From contig NC_014393.1 in assembly GCF_000145275.1 (NCBI RefSeq), positions 2,852,001 through 2,916,000 on the forward strand: a stretch of 64,000 nucleotides of DNA. The letters are read 5' to 3'. Both the position numbers and the translations under genes were made by a program. Every line of letters starts with the position of its first letter. Positions within the stretch are counted from its first letter, which is position 1. The DNA is from Clostridium cellulovorans 743B. GTDB lineage: Bacteria > Bacillota > Clostridia > Clostridiales > Clostridiaceae. The notes under the pieces are model-generated. The model made no database searches. It was not told the origin of the DNA and worked only from the letters and a program-made list of their open reading frames with translations. Positions 49,560 through 59,062 of the stretch are shown piece after piece.

Positions 49560-52500
49560 TTATGCTGTCTTTTTGCTTTTCTTACTTAGCTTTAATGCAC
49601 CTACACCAGCTAAAGTAATCATAGCACCTATAGCAAGTAATACTGTCATATCAACATTGGAACCTGTTTGAGGTAAACTTTCTGTAATAGTAGAACCATT
49701 TCCCCCACCTACTACAACGCCATTTCCATTTCCACCGTTGTGCTCGTCATCAATCTTTATTGGATTTAATTGTGCTCTAAGATATGATATAATACCATCT
49801 CTTATAGCTAGTCCAGTATCAACAGCACCAGTTGCTCCACTAAAGTTATATCCGTCTCCACCTGTAAACATAAAATCATTAGTAGTTACAGTATATTCTT
49901 TAGCCATATCTAACGGTGTTCCATCTTCAAGAGTTAATGCAGTGATTCTGTCACCAAAAGGTCTAGTTAAATCAACAGTAGCAATTACTCCTGAGTATTG
50001 AACAGATCCTATAGACGTGTTACCTATACCATTTTCTAGGGCTTTCTTTATTCCTGCACCTGTTAATTTCATATTTACAAAAGTATTATCAAATGGCATA
50101 ACAGTATATAAATCACCTACTGTTATATCACCTTGAGCGATTGGAGCTCTTAAGCCACCACCATTTGTTATCGCTATTTGTGTATTTGTAATTTTTCTCA
50201 TGATATCTGTTGTCCATTTTCCTAAAACAGAAACACCTTCTTTAATCTTATCATGAGATAATTCAATATCTGTGTACCCAATTTTTTCACCTAAAATTGG
50301 TTGTAATTCAGTATTATATTTATCTACAACTGTTTTAATAGTTGTATCTTCAGCAATAGTAGCTTTTCTTGCTGCTAAGTTGTCGATAGTTGGTGTAACA
50401 GCAACTATTTTATTGCTTGAATCAAATACAAAAGATAATTTAGCAAGATTTCTTCCATTGTAATACCCTTGTACAATTGGAGTTCCATTTACAACTCCTG
50501 CAACAGTATTATGAGTATGAGCAGATATTATAGCATCTACACCAGTATTAGCATTTGCTAAGTCTGCTGCTTCTCCTGTTATAGCTTTTGTAGTTGAATT
50601 TTGGAACGAACCTAAGTGAGTTAATGCAACAACTGCATCTACAGTTTCGCCTGCTTTACCTGACTTTAAATACTCAGTCCAATATTTTGCACTTACTGCA
50701 GGATCTTTAAAATCTAAATTTGAAACATTTTCTGGTTTCGTCTTAAATGCTGTTTCTGGAGTTGTTAAGCCTATGAATGCAATTTTTAATCCATTGACTG
50801 CTACAATTTTGTATGGTTTTGCATAAGATACAGGCGCACCTGTAGTTTTATCATAAATATTACTAGCTAAGAATTCTAAGTTACCATCTTTTTCCCATTG
50901 ACTAAATAAATCTGTTCCCCAATCATATTCATGGTTTCCTATAGCTGAAACTTCTACACCCATCTCCTTAAGCATATCACTTACTGGCTTACCTTTAAGT
51001 AAGTTTGATAAAGCGCTTCCTTGATAATTATCTCCAGCTGAAACTACAACTGTGTTTGGATTTGCTGTTTTATATTCTTTTACTGCTGTTACAAGCTTAG
51101 AAGCCCCAACATTCTTTCCTTTAGGATCTTCTAATAATGTACCGTGGAAATCATTTATTGATAATATGTCAACATTCTTATAGTTGTTAACTGTAGCTAA
51201 CATATTGTAAGTAACTGCTGCAACATTAGCAGTTCTACCATCAACTGAAGTTGGGATATTTATTTTTCCAGCATTTATGGCTTTTACAGCTTCTGCTCTA
51301 AAAACTGGGTTCCAGTTTGCTCCGATAACTTTCCAGTTATTTTCAAGTTCTGGAGTTATAGTTCCACCTTTAACATTCTTAACGTAGTCACCGATTAACT
51401 CTCTTACTCCACCAATTTCTATTTTTACGTCTTTTGCAAGTATAGTAGGCAGAGTATCATTTACTGGATCTGTATATGGTGTTGATTTTAAGCCTGTAAT
51501 CGGATCTATACTTCCAAAGCTAGATAATTGAGAGGTTGCCCTATAATTGTTTACTGCAATTGTAAATTTATCTCCATCATTTATAGCAGTTCCATCTGCT
51601 TTTTTAAGATTTACAATTCTTTCTCCTAATGGTTTTGTTACGTCTACATCATAATTAACCCCAGAGAACATATCGTAGTTATATCCTCTTATCTTTTCGT
51701 TAAAAGATAGAGTTAAATCTCCGTCTTTATATGTATTATAGAATTGTGCTGACCATTCCATGTATTGTTTTAACTGTTTACCAGTCATTTCTAACTTATA
51801 AAGAGTATTGGCATATTTATATATCAATGAAGTATCGCATTTTCTTATAGTTCCTTCCTTGATGTTAGCTGTGGAACTAAATGCTGCAGCTGCAGAAATA
51901 TCTGTACCTGCATAATACTTTTGTACATCATTAATTAATTTAATCATTGCTGTTTCTTGTGTTTGAGAAGTTGGAATTCCTTTAATTTCATCAGCAGGAA
52001 CAAGATCTCCACCTTTTAACGTACCAATAGGTGTTTCTGCATCAGCAATTGCTTCATCATGATAAGATTTTAATGAGGCTTCTAATGTAGCATCAGATAC
52101 TCCATTTTTTACAGAAATAACATCTGTTTGAACATCCTTAACTCTGTCATTAACCTTAAAAGTTCCATCAGCTTGTTTTGTTACCTTAATGTTTAATTGT
52201 GCCAAAGTCTGACCAGTTGGTAGGTTTTCTACAACTTTTACACCATTATATGATACCTGATTATCTTTGGAACCAACTAGCTTATGTTCGTGTGCTGCGA
52301 TAACTGCATCAACACCTTTACAGGAATTTAATAGATCAACTACACCAGAGCCTACGTAATCATATTCTGCAGTTTCTCCAGCATGGTAAGAAACAACTAT
52401 TACATCAGCTTTGCCTTTTAACTCAGTAATAGCAGCATTGACTTCATCAACAGGATTTGTTACTTTGCAAGTTTTTAAGTATTCAGAATCCCATCTTGTA

Positions 52501-53057
52501 ATGTTAGGTGTTACAACACCAATAATAGCAACCCTAACACCAGCCTTTTGTATAATCTTATATGGGCTATAGAATCTATTATTGTTCATATCATATAAGT
52601 TTGCACATAAAACAGAGGCTGTTGCGTTACTCATTACATGTTGTAACATAGGAACCCCATAATTGAACTCATGGTTACCTAAAGTAATAGCATCATAGCC
52701 CATTTCATTAAAGCCTTTAATCATAACTTGTGGATTGCTGTTTAAGGATAATTCAGAAGAATTACCTTGTATAATATCTCCATTATCCACTAAGATAGTA
52801 TTTGGATTTCTTAACTGATTTACCTTTGTAGAAATTTGAGTTAAACTCCCCGTTGTATCTGTTGCATTCAGTGCGTAATCATATGGCATGAATTTACCAT
52901 GTAGGTCACTTGTCGCTAGGATTTGTATGTTCACCGTTTCAGTTTCTGCATTTGCAATAACTGTTGATAAGTTTATAGGTGTTAAAATCGTCGCGAACAT
53001 TGCTACTGCAGCAACCTTAGAAATAAAACCTTTTAACATTTTATTCAAAATATCCAC
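49560..53057 (-). CDS. Cell-wall-anchored double-domain 5'-nucleotidase / cyclic-nucleotide phosphodiesterase (YfkN-like)
   Basis: 1,165 aa. Signal peptide at 1-36 (ending STVIANA). First unit: metallophosphoesterase ILATSDLHGKFMPYDY, NHEFNYG, with its nucleotidase C domain to about 590. Second unit from about 630: ILSINDFHGTLLEDP, GNHEYDWG, ALTHLGSF, SAHTHNT, then the C domain (NGGGLRAPIAQGDITVGDLY; FTGGDGYNFSGA). C-terminal sorting signal LPQTG, hydrophobic helix and KKSKKTA tail. It acts on extracellular nucleotides and cyclic nucleotides to scavenge phosphate and nucleosides. Start is GTG 53057 or TTG 53048 (AAAGGGTGG fits the latter). Confidence 0.93.
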   Translation of the reverse strand: MDILNKMLKGFISKVAAVAMFATILTPINLSTVIANAETETVNIQILATSDLHGKFMPYDYALNATDTTGSLTQISTKVNQLRNPNTILVDNGDIIQGNSSELSLNSNPQVMIKGFNEMGYDAITLGNHEFNYGVPMLQHVMSNATASVLCANLYDMNNNRFYSPYKIIQKAGVRVAIIGVVTPNITRWDSEYLKTCKVTNPVDEVNAAITELKGKADVIVVSYHAGETAEYDYVGSGVVDLLNSCKGVDAVIAAHEHKLVGSKDNQVSYNGVKVVENLPTGQTLAQLNIKVTKQADGTFKVNDRVKDVQTDVISVKNGVSDATLEASLKSYHDEAIADAETPIGTLKGGDLVPADEIKGIPTSQTQETAMIKLINDVQKYYAGTDISAAAAFSSTANIKEGTIRKCDTSLIYKYANTLYKLEMTGKQLKQYMEWSAQFYNTYKDGDLTLSFNEKIRGYNYDMFSGVNYDVDVTKPLGERIVNLKKADGTAINDGDKFTIAVNNYRATSQLSSFGSIDPITGLKSTPYTDPVNDTLPTILAKDVKIEIGGVRELIGDYVKNVKGGTITPELENNWKVIGANWNPVFRAEAVKAINAGKINIPTSVDGRTANVAAVTYNMLATVNNYKNVDILSINDFHGTLLEDPKGKNVGASKLVTAVKEYKTANPNTVVVSAGDNYQGSALSNLLKGKPVSDMLKEMGVEVSAIGNHEYDWGTDLFSQWEKDGNLEFLASNIYDKTTGAPVSYAKPYKIVAVNGLKIAFIGLTTPETAFKTKPENVSNLDFKDPAVSAKYWTEYLKSGKAGETVDAVVALTHLGSFQNSTTKAITGEAADLANANTGVDAIISAHTHNTVAGVVNGTPIVQGYYNGRNLAKLSFVFDSSNKIVAVTPTIDNLAARKATIAEDTTIKTVVDKYNTELQPILGEKIGYTDIELSHDKIKEGVSVLGKWTTDIMRKITNTQIAITNGGGLRAPIAQGDITVGDLYTVMPFDNTFVNMKLTGAGIKKALENGIGNTSIGSVQYSGVIATVDLTRPFGDRITALTLEDGTPLDMAKEYTVTTNDFMFTGGDGYNFSGATGAVDTGLAIRDGIISYLRAQLNPIKIDDEHNGGNGNGVVVGGGNGSTITESLPQTGSNVDMTVLLAIGAMITLAGVGALKLSKKSKKTA

Positions 53058-53247
53058 CCTTTCATCTTGTTATTCTCTGCTTTATTATACATCTTCTCTG
53101 TAAATATTTCATCAATTTCTTGTTAAAAATTATACATTTTATTGATATTAATGCAAATTTACATACCTTTATTTGTTATTTTATCAATAATTATTAAATT
53201 CAATTTCCCCACACCTTTTATTGGCACCCTATATACTTAAAATAACT

Positions 53248-54960
53248 TTATGCAAATTGCGAGTTATATAATCTATAATACGGTCCTTTTCTGCTCATAA
53301 GTTCTTCATGCGTACCTTCTTCTTCAACACCATTATCTGTTATTACTACGATTCTCTTAGCCTTTTTAATAGTTGCTAACCTATGGGCAATAATAAATGT
53401 TGTCCTATTTTTAGATAGTTCTTCAATTGAGTTTTGGATAATTGCTTCACTATTATTATCTAAAGAAGACGTAGCCTCATCAAGTATTAGAATTGGTGGA
53501 TTCTTCAAAAACATTCTTGCTATTGATAGTCTTTGTTTTTGCCCTCCAGACAGTTTTACTCCTCTTTCACCTATATAAGTATCATAGCCATTTTCCATTG
53601 TCATTATAAATTCATGGGCATTAGCCAATCTTGCTGCTGTTTCAATTTCCTTATCACTAGCATCAAGATTTCCATAAGCTATATTTTCCTTAATAGTTCC
53701 TGCAAATAAAAATACATCCTGTTGAACTATTCCTATATTTTTTCTTAGTGATTCTATTGTATAATCCTTTATATCTAGCTCATCAATAGTTATATTTCCA
53801 CTATCAATATCGTAGAATCTTGGAATAAGACTACATAATGTGGATTTTCCTGCTCCAGAAGGTCCAACTATTGCAACGGTTTCCCCTGCTTTCACTTCTA
53901 AGTTTATATTTGACAATACTTCTTTGGAAGATTCATAGCTAAAGGTTACATCTTTAAAAGTTACTGCACCTGAGAAATGCTTTGCTTCTATTGCATTTTC
54001 TTTTTCCTTTATGTCTGACTTTACACTTAAAAGTTCTTGGAATCTTTTAAAACCTGCCATTCCCTTTTGATATTGTTCTATAAAATTAGCTAGCCTCTTT
54101 ATTGGTTGAGTAAACTGTCCAACATACATTAGATATGCTACAAGGTCACCTATTACAATTTCACTTTTAGCTACGAAATAGCCACCAGCAATTAAAGTTA
54201 TCGCAGTAGCCATATTGGTAAAGAAATTTATTCCTGCCCCAAATCCTCCTAAGTATTTCATGGATTGCCCTCTTAGGACTTTAAATTTATAATTACCTTT
54301 ATCAAACTTCTTTATTTCGAATTCTTCATTAGTAAAAGATTTTACTACTCTAATCCCACTAATACTATCTTCTATATCTTCATTAACTTCAGCCATATTT
54401 TCTTTTGTTGCCCTGAAGTTTTTTCTCATTTTTTTATTATACTTCACAGCAAAGTAAGCCATAAATGGAATAATTAAATATGTTATTATTGTAAGTTTGA
54501 CACTTATAGTACATAGATAAATAAATGATCCTATTACCATTACAATTGATATAAATAAATCCTCTGGTCCATGATGGGCAAGCTCTGTAATTTCATTTAA
54601 ATCATTTACTATTCTTGACATTAAGTTTCCTGTTTTATTGTTATCAAAATAACTTATAGGAAGCTTTTGAATATGAGAAAAAGTGTCCTTTCTCATATCG
54701 TATTCCATTCTAACACCTAAAAGATGTCCCCAATAACCAACAATGTACTCCATAAAAGTTCTTACTATGTATAAAACAATAAGAACGATTCCGAAAACAA
54801 AGATTTTTTGTATCTCTTTATTTGGTATTACATCATTAATAAATGTCCTTGTAATCATAGGATAAACAAGGTCTGTTATTGAAATTAGAAATGCACATAT
54901 AAGATCTACTATAAATATCTTTTTATGCGGCTTATAATAATGAATAAATTGTTTAATCAA
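53248..54960 (-). CDS. ABC transporter, fused permease and ATPase
   Basis: 570 aa half-transporter that should work as a homodimer exporting a lipid, peptide or drug. Six membrane helices in 1-310, then the ATPase: Walker A VGPSGAGKSTL, Q-loop IVQQDVFLF, signature LSGGQKQRLSIARM, Walker B ILILDEATSSLD, and the switch IIAHRL. TTG start with AAAGGAGG. A single gene with no substrate-specific partners. Confidence 0.92.
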   Translation of the reverse strand: MIKQFIHYYKPHKKIFIVDLICAFLISITDLVYPMITRTFINDVIPNKEIQKIFVFGIVLIVLYIVRTFMEYIVGYWGHLLGVRMEYDMRKDTFSHIQKLPISYFDNNKTGNLMSRIVNDLNEITELAHHGPEDLFISIVMVIGSFIYLCTISVKLTIITYLIIPFMAYFAVKYNKKMRKNFRATKENMAEVNEDIEDSISGIRVVKSFTNEEFEIKKFDKGNYKFKVLRGQSMKYLGGFGAGINFFTNMATAITLIAGGYFVAKSEIVIGDLVAYLMYVGQFTQPIKRLANFIEQYQKGMAGFKRFQELLSVKSDIKEKENAIEAKHFSGAVTFKDVTFSYESSKEVLSNINLEVKAGETVAIVGPSGAGKSTLCSLIPRFYDIDSGNITIDELDIKDYTIESLRKNIGIVQQDVFLFAGTIKENIAYGNLDASDKEIETAARLANAHEFIMTMENGYDTYIGERGVKLSGGQKQRLSIARMFLKNPPILILDEATSSLDNNSEAIIQNSIEELSKNRTTFIIAHRLATIKKAKRIVVITDNGVEEEGTHEELMSRKGPYYRLYNSQFA

Positions 54961-55236
54961 AACTCTTTCCTCCTTTGTACTTAAAAATTATAATTTTTAA
55001 GAATATTGTTTTTCACAATGGTCTAATTAAAGAAATTCAGATCCTTTAGTCCTTAACATTATAGTATATAATTAGGCATCTTTCCATAAAACATCTCTCT
55101 TTTATATCAGTTCTTATGAACTAATATGCAAAAGCTGCCTTAAATTATTTAGTTAATCTTTTCTTTCATAAAATTAGACAAAAAAATAACACCTACAAGT
55201 TACTGAACTTTGTAAGCATCATTTTCTTGTATTTTT

Positions 55237-56517
55237 CTATTTTAACTTCTTCATCATTTCAACCTCGTCAGTTGTTGGAGTTTCTTTACTATATCTAGCC
55301 TTTTCATATAAACTTGTTGCATCATTTATAGATATATCAAATTGATTAGTTATGTTTTTTTCAATTTCTCTTGGAGTACTAGATTTGTTTACCTCTACAC
55401 CTTTTGCTATAAATGAACTTATCTTTTTATTATAAAGTCTACGAATTTTCTCTTTATTACTTCCTCTATTATTAAACCTGGAAAAAATTTTTCTACTAAA
55501 AACTTTTTCTTTTATTTCATCTATGGAAAAAACAGATTCTCTTTCTTCTAGCTTTTTTACTTCTTTATTAAATAAGCTCCTATAAAATTCAAGAATTCTT
55601 TTTGCAAGTTGCCAAATAGCTAAAATTACTACTATTGCAAGAAGGATAAAAATAACTGATTCTAAAATTTTTACTATACCTTCCGCAACTTTAGAGGGTT
55701 CACTAGTAAAAGTTTCAGAAAGAGTTTTATTTGTTTCATTGGAACTAGTATCAGCTGATTGATTTGTATTCTGTATTGAAGAAGCTCCATTGATTTTTGA
55801 TAACCAGTTAATAAATCCAACCTGAATTTTATCCATAAATACAAAAACCCCACTAAAATAACTAAAAAGCATTAGTAGTACGACAGCTGAAATAATTACT
55901 GCAGAAGTAGTTATTTTGAGTTTTTTTATTCTTTCTTTGAACTTATCTTGATATAGAGCTTCCCAAGTCAGCAACTTTAGTGTTTTTTGAAAATATAGAT
56001 AAACAATAAAGATAATAGAAATTATTATTGCAACTATCATTATAAAATTCATCATGAAATGATCCTTTAACCAAGCAGAGATCAAATACAAAACCACTAA
56101 AGCTCCAGCATAGCTAAGTAAAGCACTTATATTGTCGTATCTTACTACCTTCAAAGTTCTTTTATATATGGAAATACAACTACTTATAAAGATAAAAAAG
56201 AAATATCCTATCTTTTCTTCTAAATATACTGGTAAAAGAACTAAGCATCCCAATATAATTATAGAAAAGATAATATGAACATATGGTTTTTTATATTTTC
56301 TTCTAATAAAATTAGCTATAACTATAGGAATAAACAATAATAACCCTCTGAATATAACTGTAGTATCAGCAATAAGCTGGTGATTAATCAAAGCCATAAA
56401 GCTATATGCAGTTAAAAAAATCATTAAATTTTCTGCAATTTCAAAAATTATTGATTTCTTTGTAGCTACATATCCCCAACTTTCATCTGTTGCGATAATC
56501 GATATATCTTTAATCAT
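55237..56517 (-). CDS. Membrane protein with C-terminal DUF4129
   Basis: 426 aa. Six or so membrane helices from about 28 to 220 and another near 285-305. After it a cytoplasmic region with the DUF4129 pattern: IRRLYNKKISSFIAKGVEVN, STPREIEKNITNQF and ATSLYEKARYSKETPT. DUF4129 proteins accompany MoxR and DUF58 genes, here directly upstream with an 8-base overlap. The transglutaminase domain sometimes found in these proteins is absent. Confidence 0.82.
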   Translation of the reverse strand: MIKDISIIATDESWGYVATKKSIIFEIAENLMIFLTAYSFMALINHQLIADTTVIFRGLLLFIPIVIANFIRRKYKKPYVHIIFSIIILGCLVLLPVYLEEKIGYFFFIFISSCISIYKRTLKVVRYDNISALLSYAGALVVLYLISAWLKDHFMMNFIMIVAIIISIIFIVYLYFQKTLKLLTWEALYQDKFKERIKKLKITTSAVIISAVVLLMLFSYFSGVFVFMDKIQVGFINWLSKINGASSIQNTNQSADTSSNETNKTLSETFTSEPSKVAEGIVKILESVIFILLAIVVILAIWQLAKRILEFYRSLFNKEVKKLEERESVFSIDEIKEKVFSRKIFSRFNNRGSNKEKIRRLYNKKISSFIAKGVEVNKSSTPREIEKNITNQFDISINDATSLYEKARYSKETPTTDEVEMMKKLK

Positions 56518-57631
56518 AGTTGTTCACCTCCCATAAAAGAATTCTTCTATCAATAGGTTCTTCAACTCTATTTGTGTTCTTTTGAGGCATTATAAAGGTA
56601 ACTTGGTTATCCCCTGCTTGCATTAAGTTATATTCCTCAATAATCTCTTTTGTACTGCTATAAGAGATTATTATAATGATTTCATTATGCTTTCCTGCTT
56701 CCCTATATGTTCTTAAAAGATTATCTATACTTATTTCACTTCTATCTATGTCAATTCTTGCCAAACTTTCATAAAGTGATGTTAAAGAACTTACATTACC
56801 AATAGTGATTTTTTCTAACAGCTTATTGCTTATTATATCTGTACCGTTAGTTCTTAACTCTACTTCTACTCCGTTTTTGCCATAGTCGGAAATTAACGAT
56901 GCTACTAGAGTTATTGATGCTTCAATTAATTCATCATCATCCCATTCCAATCTTTTTTTACAGTTAAGAAAAATTGTTACTTTCTGTGTAGCTGTGTAAT
57001 CATACTCATTTACTCTAAGGTCACCAGTCTTTGCTGTGGCATACCAATTTACTTTTTTCAAAGAATCAAAGGGCTCGTAATTTCTTATACATTTTACAAA
57101 AAATGGGTCTTCTATAAGATGACGTTTTGTTAAAGCTTCTCCACTTATACTATTAAAATTAATTTGAAATTCTTCTTTTGATAAAAGTTTTGGATAAACA
57201 TAAAACTCTGTTTCATTTTGAGCTTTTGCTATTAAATGATACTTTGAAAACACATCGCTAGTAGACATATTCAATTCATCAATTCTATAGTAACCTCTTT
57301 TTTCAGCTGAAAAACCATATCTATTAGTTACCTTTTCATAGGATTTTAGAAAAACTAAATTCTTTCTATAGTTCTCCTTAGGAATTATATTTATTTCTTC
57401 ATCTCGAAACCTTAAGCTTCCTGACACTGTGTAGGCTATACTCAACCACCATAAAGGAAGAAGCTTTTTATTTGTAACTGTCTCAACTATTTCTGAGAAT
57501 TCTCCATTGAAAACCCCCTTATCTTTAAATTTAACAGTTACAAAAAGATTCTTAAAAGCCCACCTACAGTAAAAGTTGCTTTGTAGAGAATATACAAGAA
57601 ATACAATCAGGACTATTACTATTATCCTCAT
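56510..57631 (-). CDS. DUF58 (vWA-like) protein
   Basis: About 373 aa from ATG 57631 (AAGGAG upstream; frame opens at a TTG 57664). One N-terminal membrane helix (MRIIVIVLIVFLVYSLQS), then a beta-domain, and the DUF58 core RNYEPFDSLKKVNWYATAKT-GDLRVNEYD with a vWA-like fold. It is the usual companion of MoxR AAA+ ATPases in envelope or stress modules. Exact task unknown. Confidence 0.88.
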   Translation of the reverse strand: MRIIVIVLIVFLVYSLQSNFYCRWAFKNLFVTVKFKDKGVFNGEFSEIVETVTNKKLLPLWWLSIAYTVSGSLRFRDEEINIIPKENYRKNLVFLKSYEKVTNRYGFSAEKRGYYRIDELNMSTSDVFSKYHLIAKAQNETEFYVYPKLLSKEEFQINFNSISGEALTKRHLIEDPFFVKCIRNYEPFDSLKKVNWYATAKTGDLRVNEYDYTATQKVTIFLNCKKRLEWDDDELIEASITLVASLISDYGKNGVEVELRTNGTDIISNKLLEKITIGNVSSLTSLYESLARIDIDRSEISIDNLLRTYREAGKHNEIIIIISYSSTKEIIEEYNLMQAGDNQVTFIMPQKNTNRVEEPIDRRILLWEVNNYD

Positions 57632-57639
57632 AATTTCTT

Positions 57640-58608
57640 TTATCTCTCCTTTATATTTTCCCAATTTTCAGTTGGTACAGAAATCTCGTTTAATATATCT
57701 AGAATAAGTACTTTACTATCAACACCTTTATAACGCATAGCATCCTTTAAAATAATCCTATGAGCAAGAACATATGGAGATAGGGTTTTTATATCCTCAG
57801 GTGTTACATAATCCCTTCCATCCATTGCTGCATATACCCTAACAGCTTTTACAAGTGCTAAGGTCCCTCTTGGACTTACTCCTAAAAGAATATCACTATG
57901 ATTTAAGGTTCTATCAATTATACTTAGTATATAATCCTGAAGTTCTTCACAAAGGTATACTTGTTGATATTCTTTAGCAGCTTGTATAATATCCTCTTTT
58001 GTACAAACTTCTTCTATAGTATCCATAGGGTTATCTGCCATAAATCTTTGAATTATCTTTTTACCGTCCTCTTTTGTAGGATATCCCATATTAATTTTAA
58101 CTAGGAATCTATCAATCTGCGCCTCTGGAAGTGGAAAAGTCCCTTGAGTTTCAACTGGATTTTGTGTAGCTATAACAAAAAAAGGAGTATCTAGCTTATG
58201 TGTTACTCCGTCAATTGAAACTTGTCTCTCTTCCATTGCCTCAAGTAAACTTCCTTGTGTTCTAGGTGTTGCTCTATTAATTTCATCTGCTAATAAAATA
58301 TTAGTGAAAATCGGTCCTCTTCTTAATACGAACTCTGAAAGCTTTTGATTATAATAGTTTATCCCTGTGATATCTGAAGGAAGTAAGTCTGGAGTAAATT
58401 GAACTCTTTTAAAATCTCCACCAATGGACTTTGCCAGAGTTTTAGCCATAACAGTCTTTCCTGTTCCAGGTACATCTTCTAAAAGTGCATGCCCTCCAGC
58501 TATTACAGTTGTAATTAAGATATCAATTATTTCATCTTTTCCAATTATCACTTTGCCAACATTTTCTTTTATTTTATCTCTTATTTCTTTTATTTTCAAA
58601 GTCTTCAC
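57640..58608 (-). CDS. MoxR-family AAA+ ATPase
   Basis: 322 aa. Walker A LLEDVPGTGKTVMAKTLA, Walker B NILLADEINRATPRTQGSLL, sensor 1 FFVIATQNPVE, arginine finger and lid GVSPRGTLALVKAVRVYA. A chaperone-like ATPase acting with the vWA-type DUF58 protein. The GTG at 58608 lies too near AAAGG; TTG 58599 fits the ribosome site better. First gene of the three-gene operon. Confidence 0.93.
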   Translation of the reverse strand: MKTLKIKEIRDKIKENVGKVIIGKDEIIDILITTVIAGGHALLEDVPGTGKTVMAKTLAKSIGGDFKRVQFTPDLLPSDITGINYYNQKLSEFVLRRGPIFTNILLADEINRATPRTQGSLLEAMEERQVSIDGVTHKLDTPFFVIATQNPVETQGTFPLPEAQIDRFLVKINMGYPTKEDGKKIIQRFMADNPMDTIEEVCTKEDIIQAAKEYQQVYLCEELQDYILSIIDRTLNHSDILLGVSPRGTLALVKAVRVYAAMDGRDYVTPEDIKTLSPYVLAHRIILKDAMRYKGVDSKVLILDILNEISVPTENWENIKER

Positions 58609-59062
58609 CCTTTCATATGTATAGTCTAAATAACTTTATGAGGTATTGTTTTTTAAGTTTATATACACTTTAATGAAGTTTCTTTTTCCTTTGGCTATAG
58701 ATATATCTCCAGTTAAGAAAAAATATTAATACTTTATAGTTGCCTCTTTGTGTTTATCTCTATAACTACTTATATTATATCGTAATGGTTTTCAAAAATG
58801 AATTCTTAAGATATCTTCTTATTGACTTTCGTATAAATTACCAATAACACCTAGCTCAATTAACTTTCTACACAAAATTCACTTCTATAAGAAAAAAATA
58901 AAAGCCCATAATTTGAGTGAACCTCAACTATGAGCTTTTACCTTATGTTCATTCTTCTTTATTAATTTAATATAAAAAATACATATATACCTTTATACCA
59001 CTACAAATATATCTTTTTTACCATAACTTAGCTATTATTTAGGCTAAGTTTATTTTTATTTA
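58609..59062. other. Intergenic between RTX gene and moxR operon
   Basis: About 450 bases. It holds the RTX terminator (58900-58939) and the moxR operon promoter region; no other element recognised. Confidence 0.5.
58900..58939 (-). terminator. Terminator of the RTX-repeat gene
   Basis: AAAAGCCCATAATTTGAG and CTCAACTATGAGCTTTT form a long imperfect stem; leftward it continues into TTTTATTTTTTTC. Confidence 0.8.
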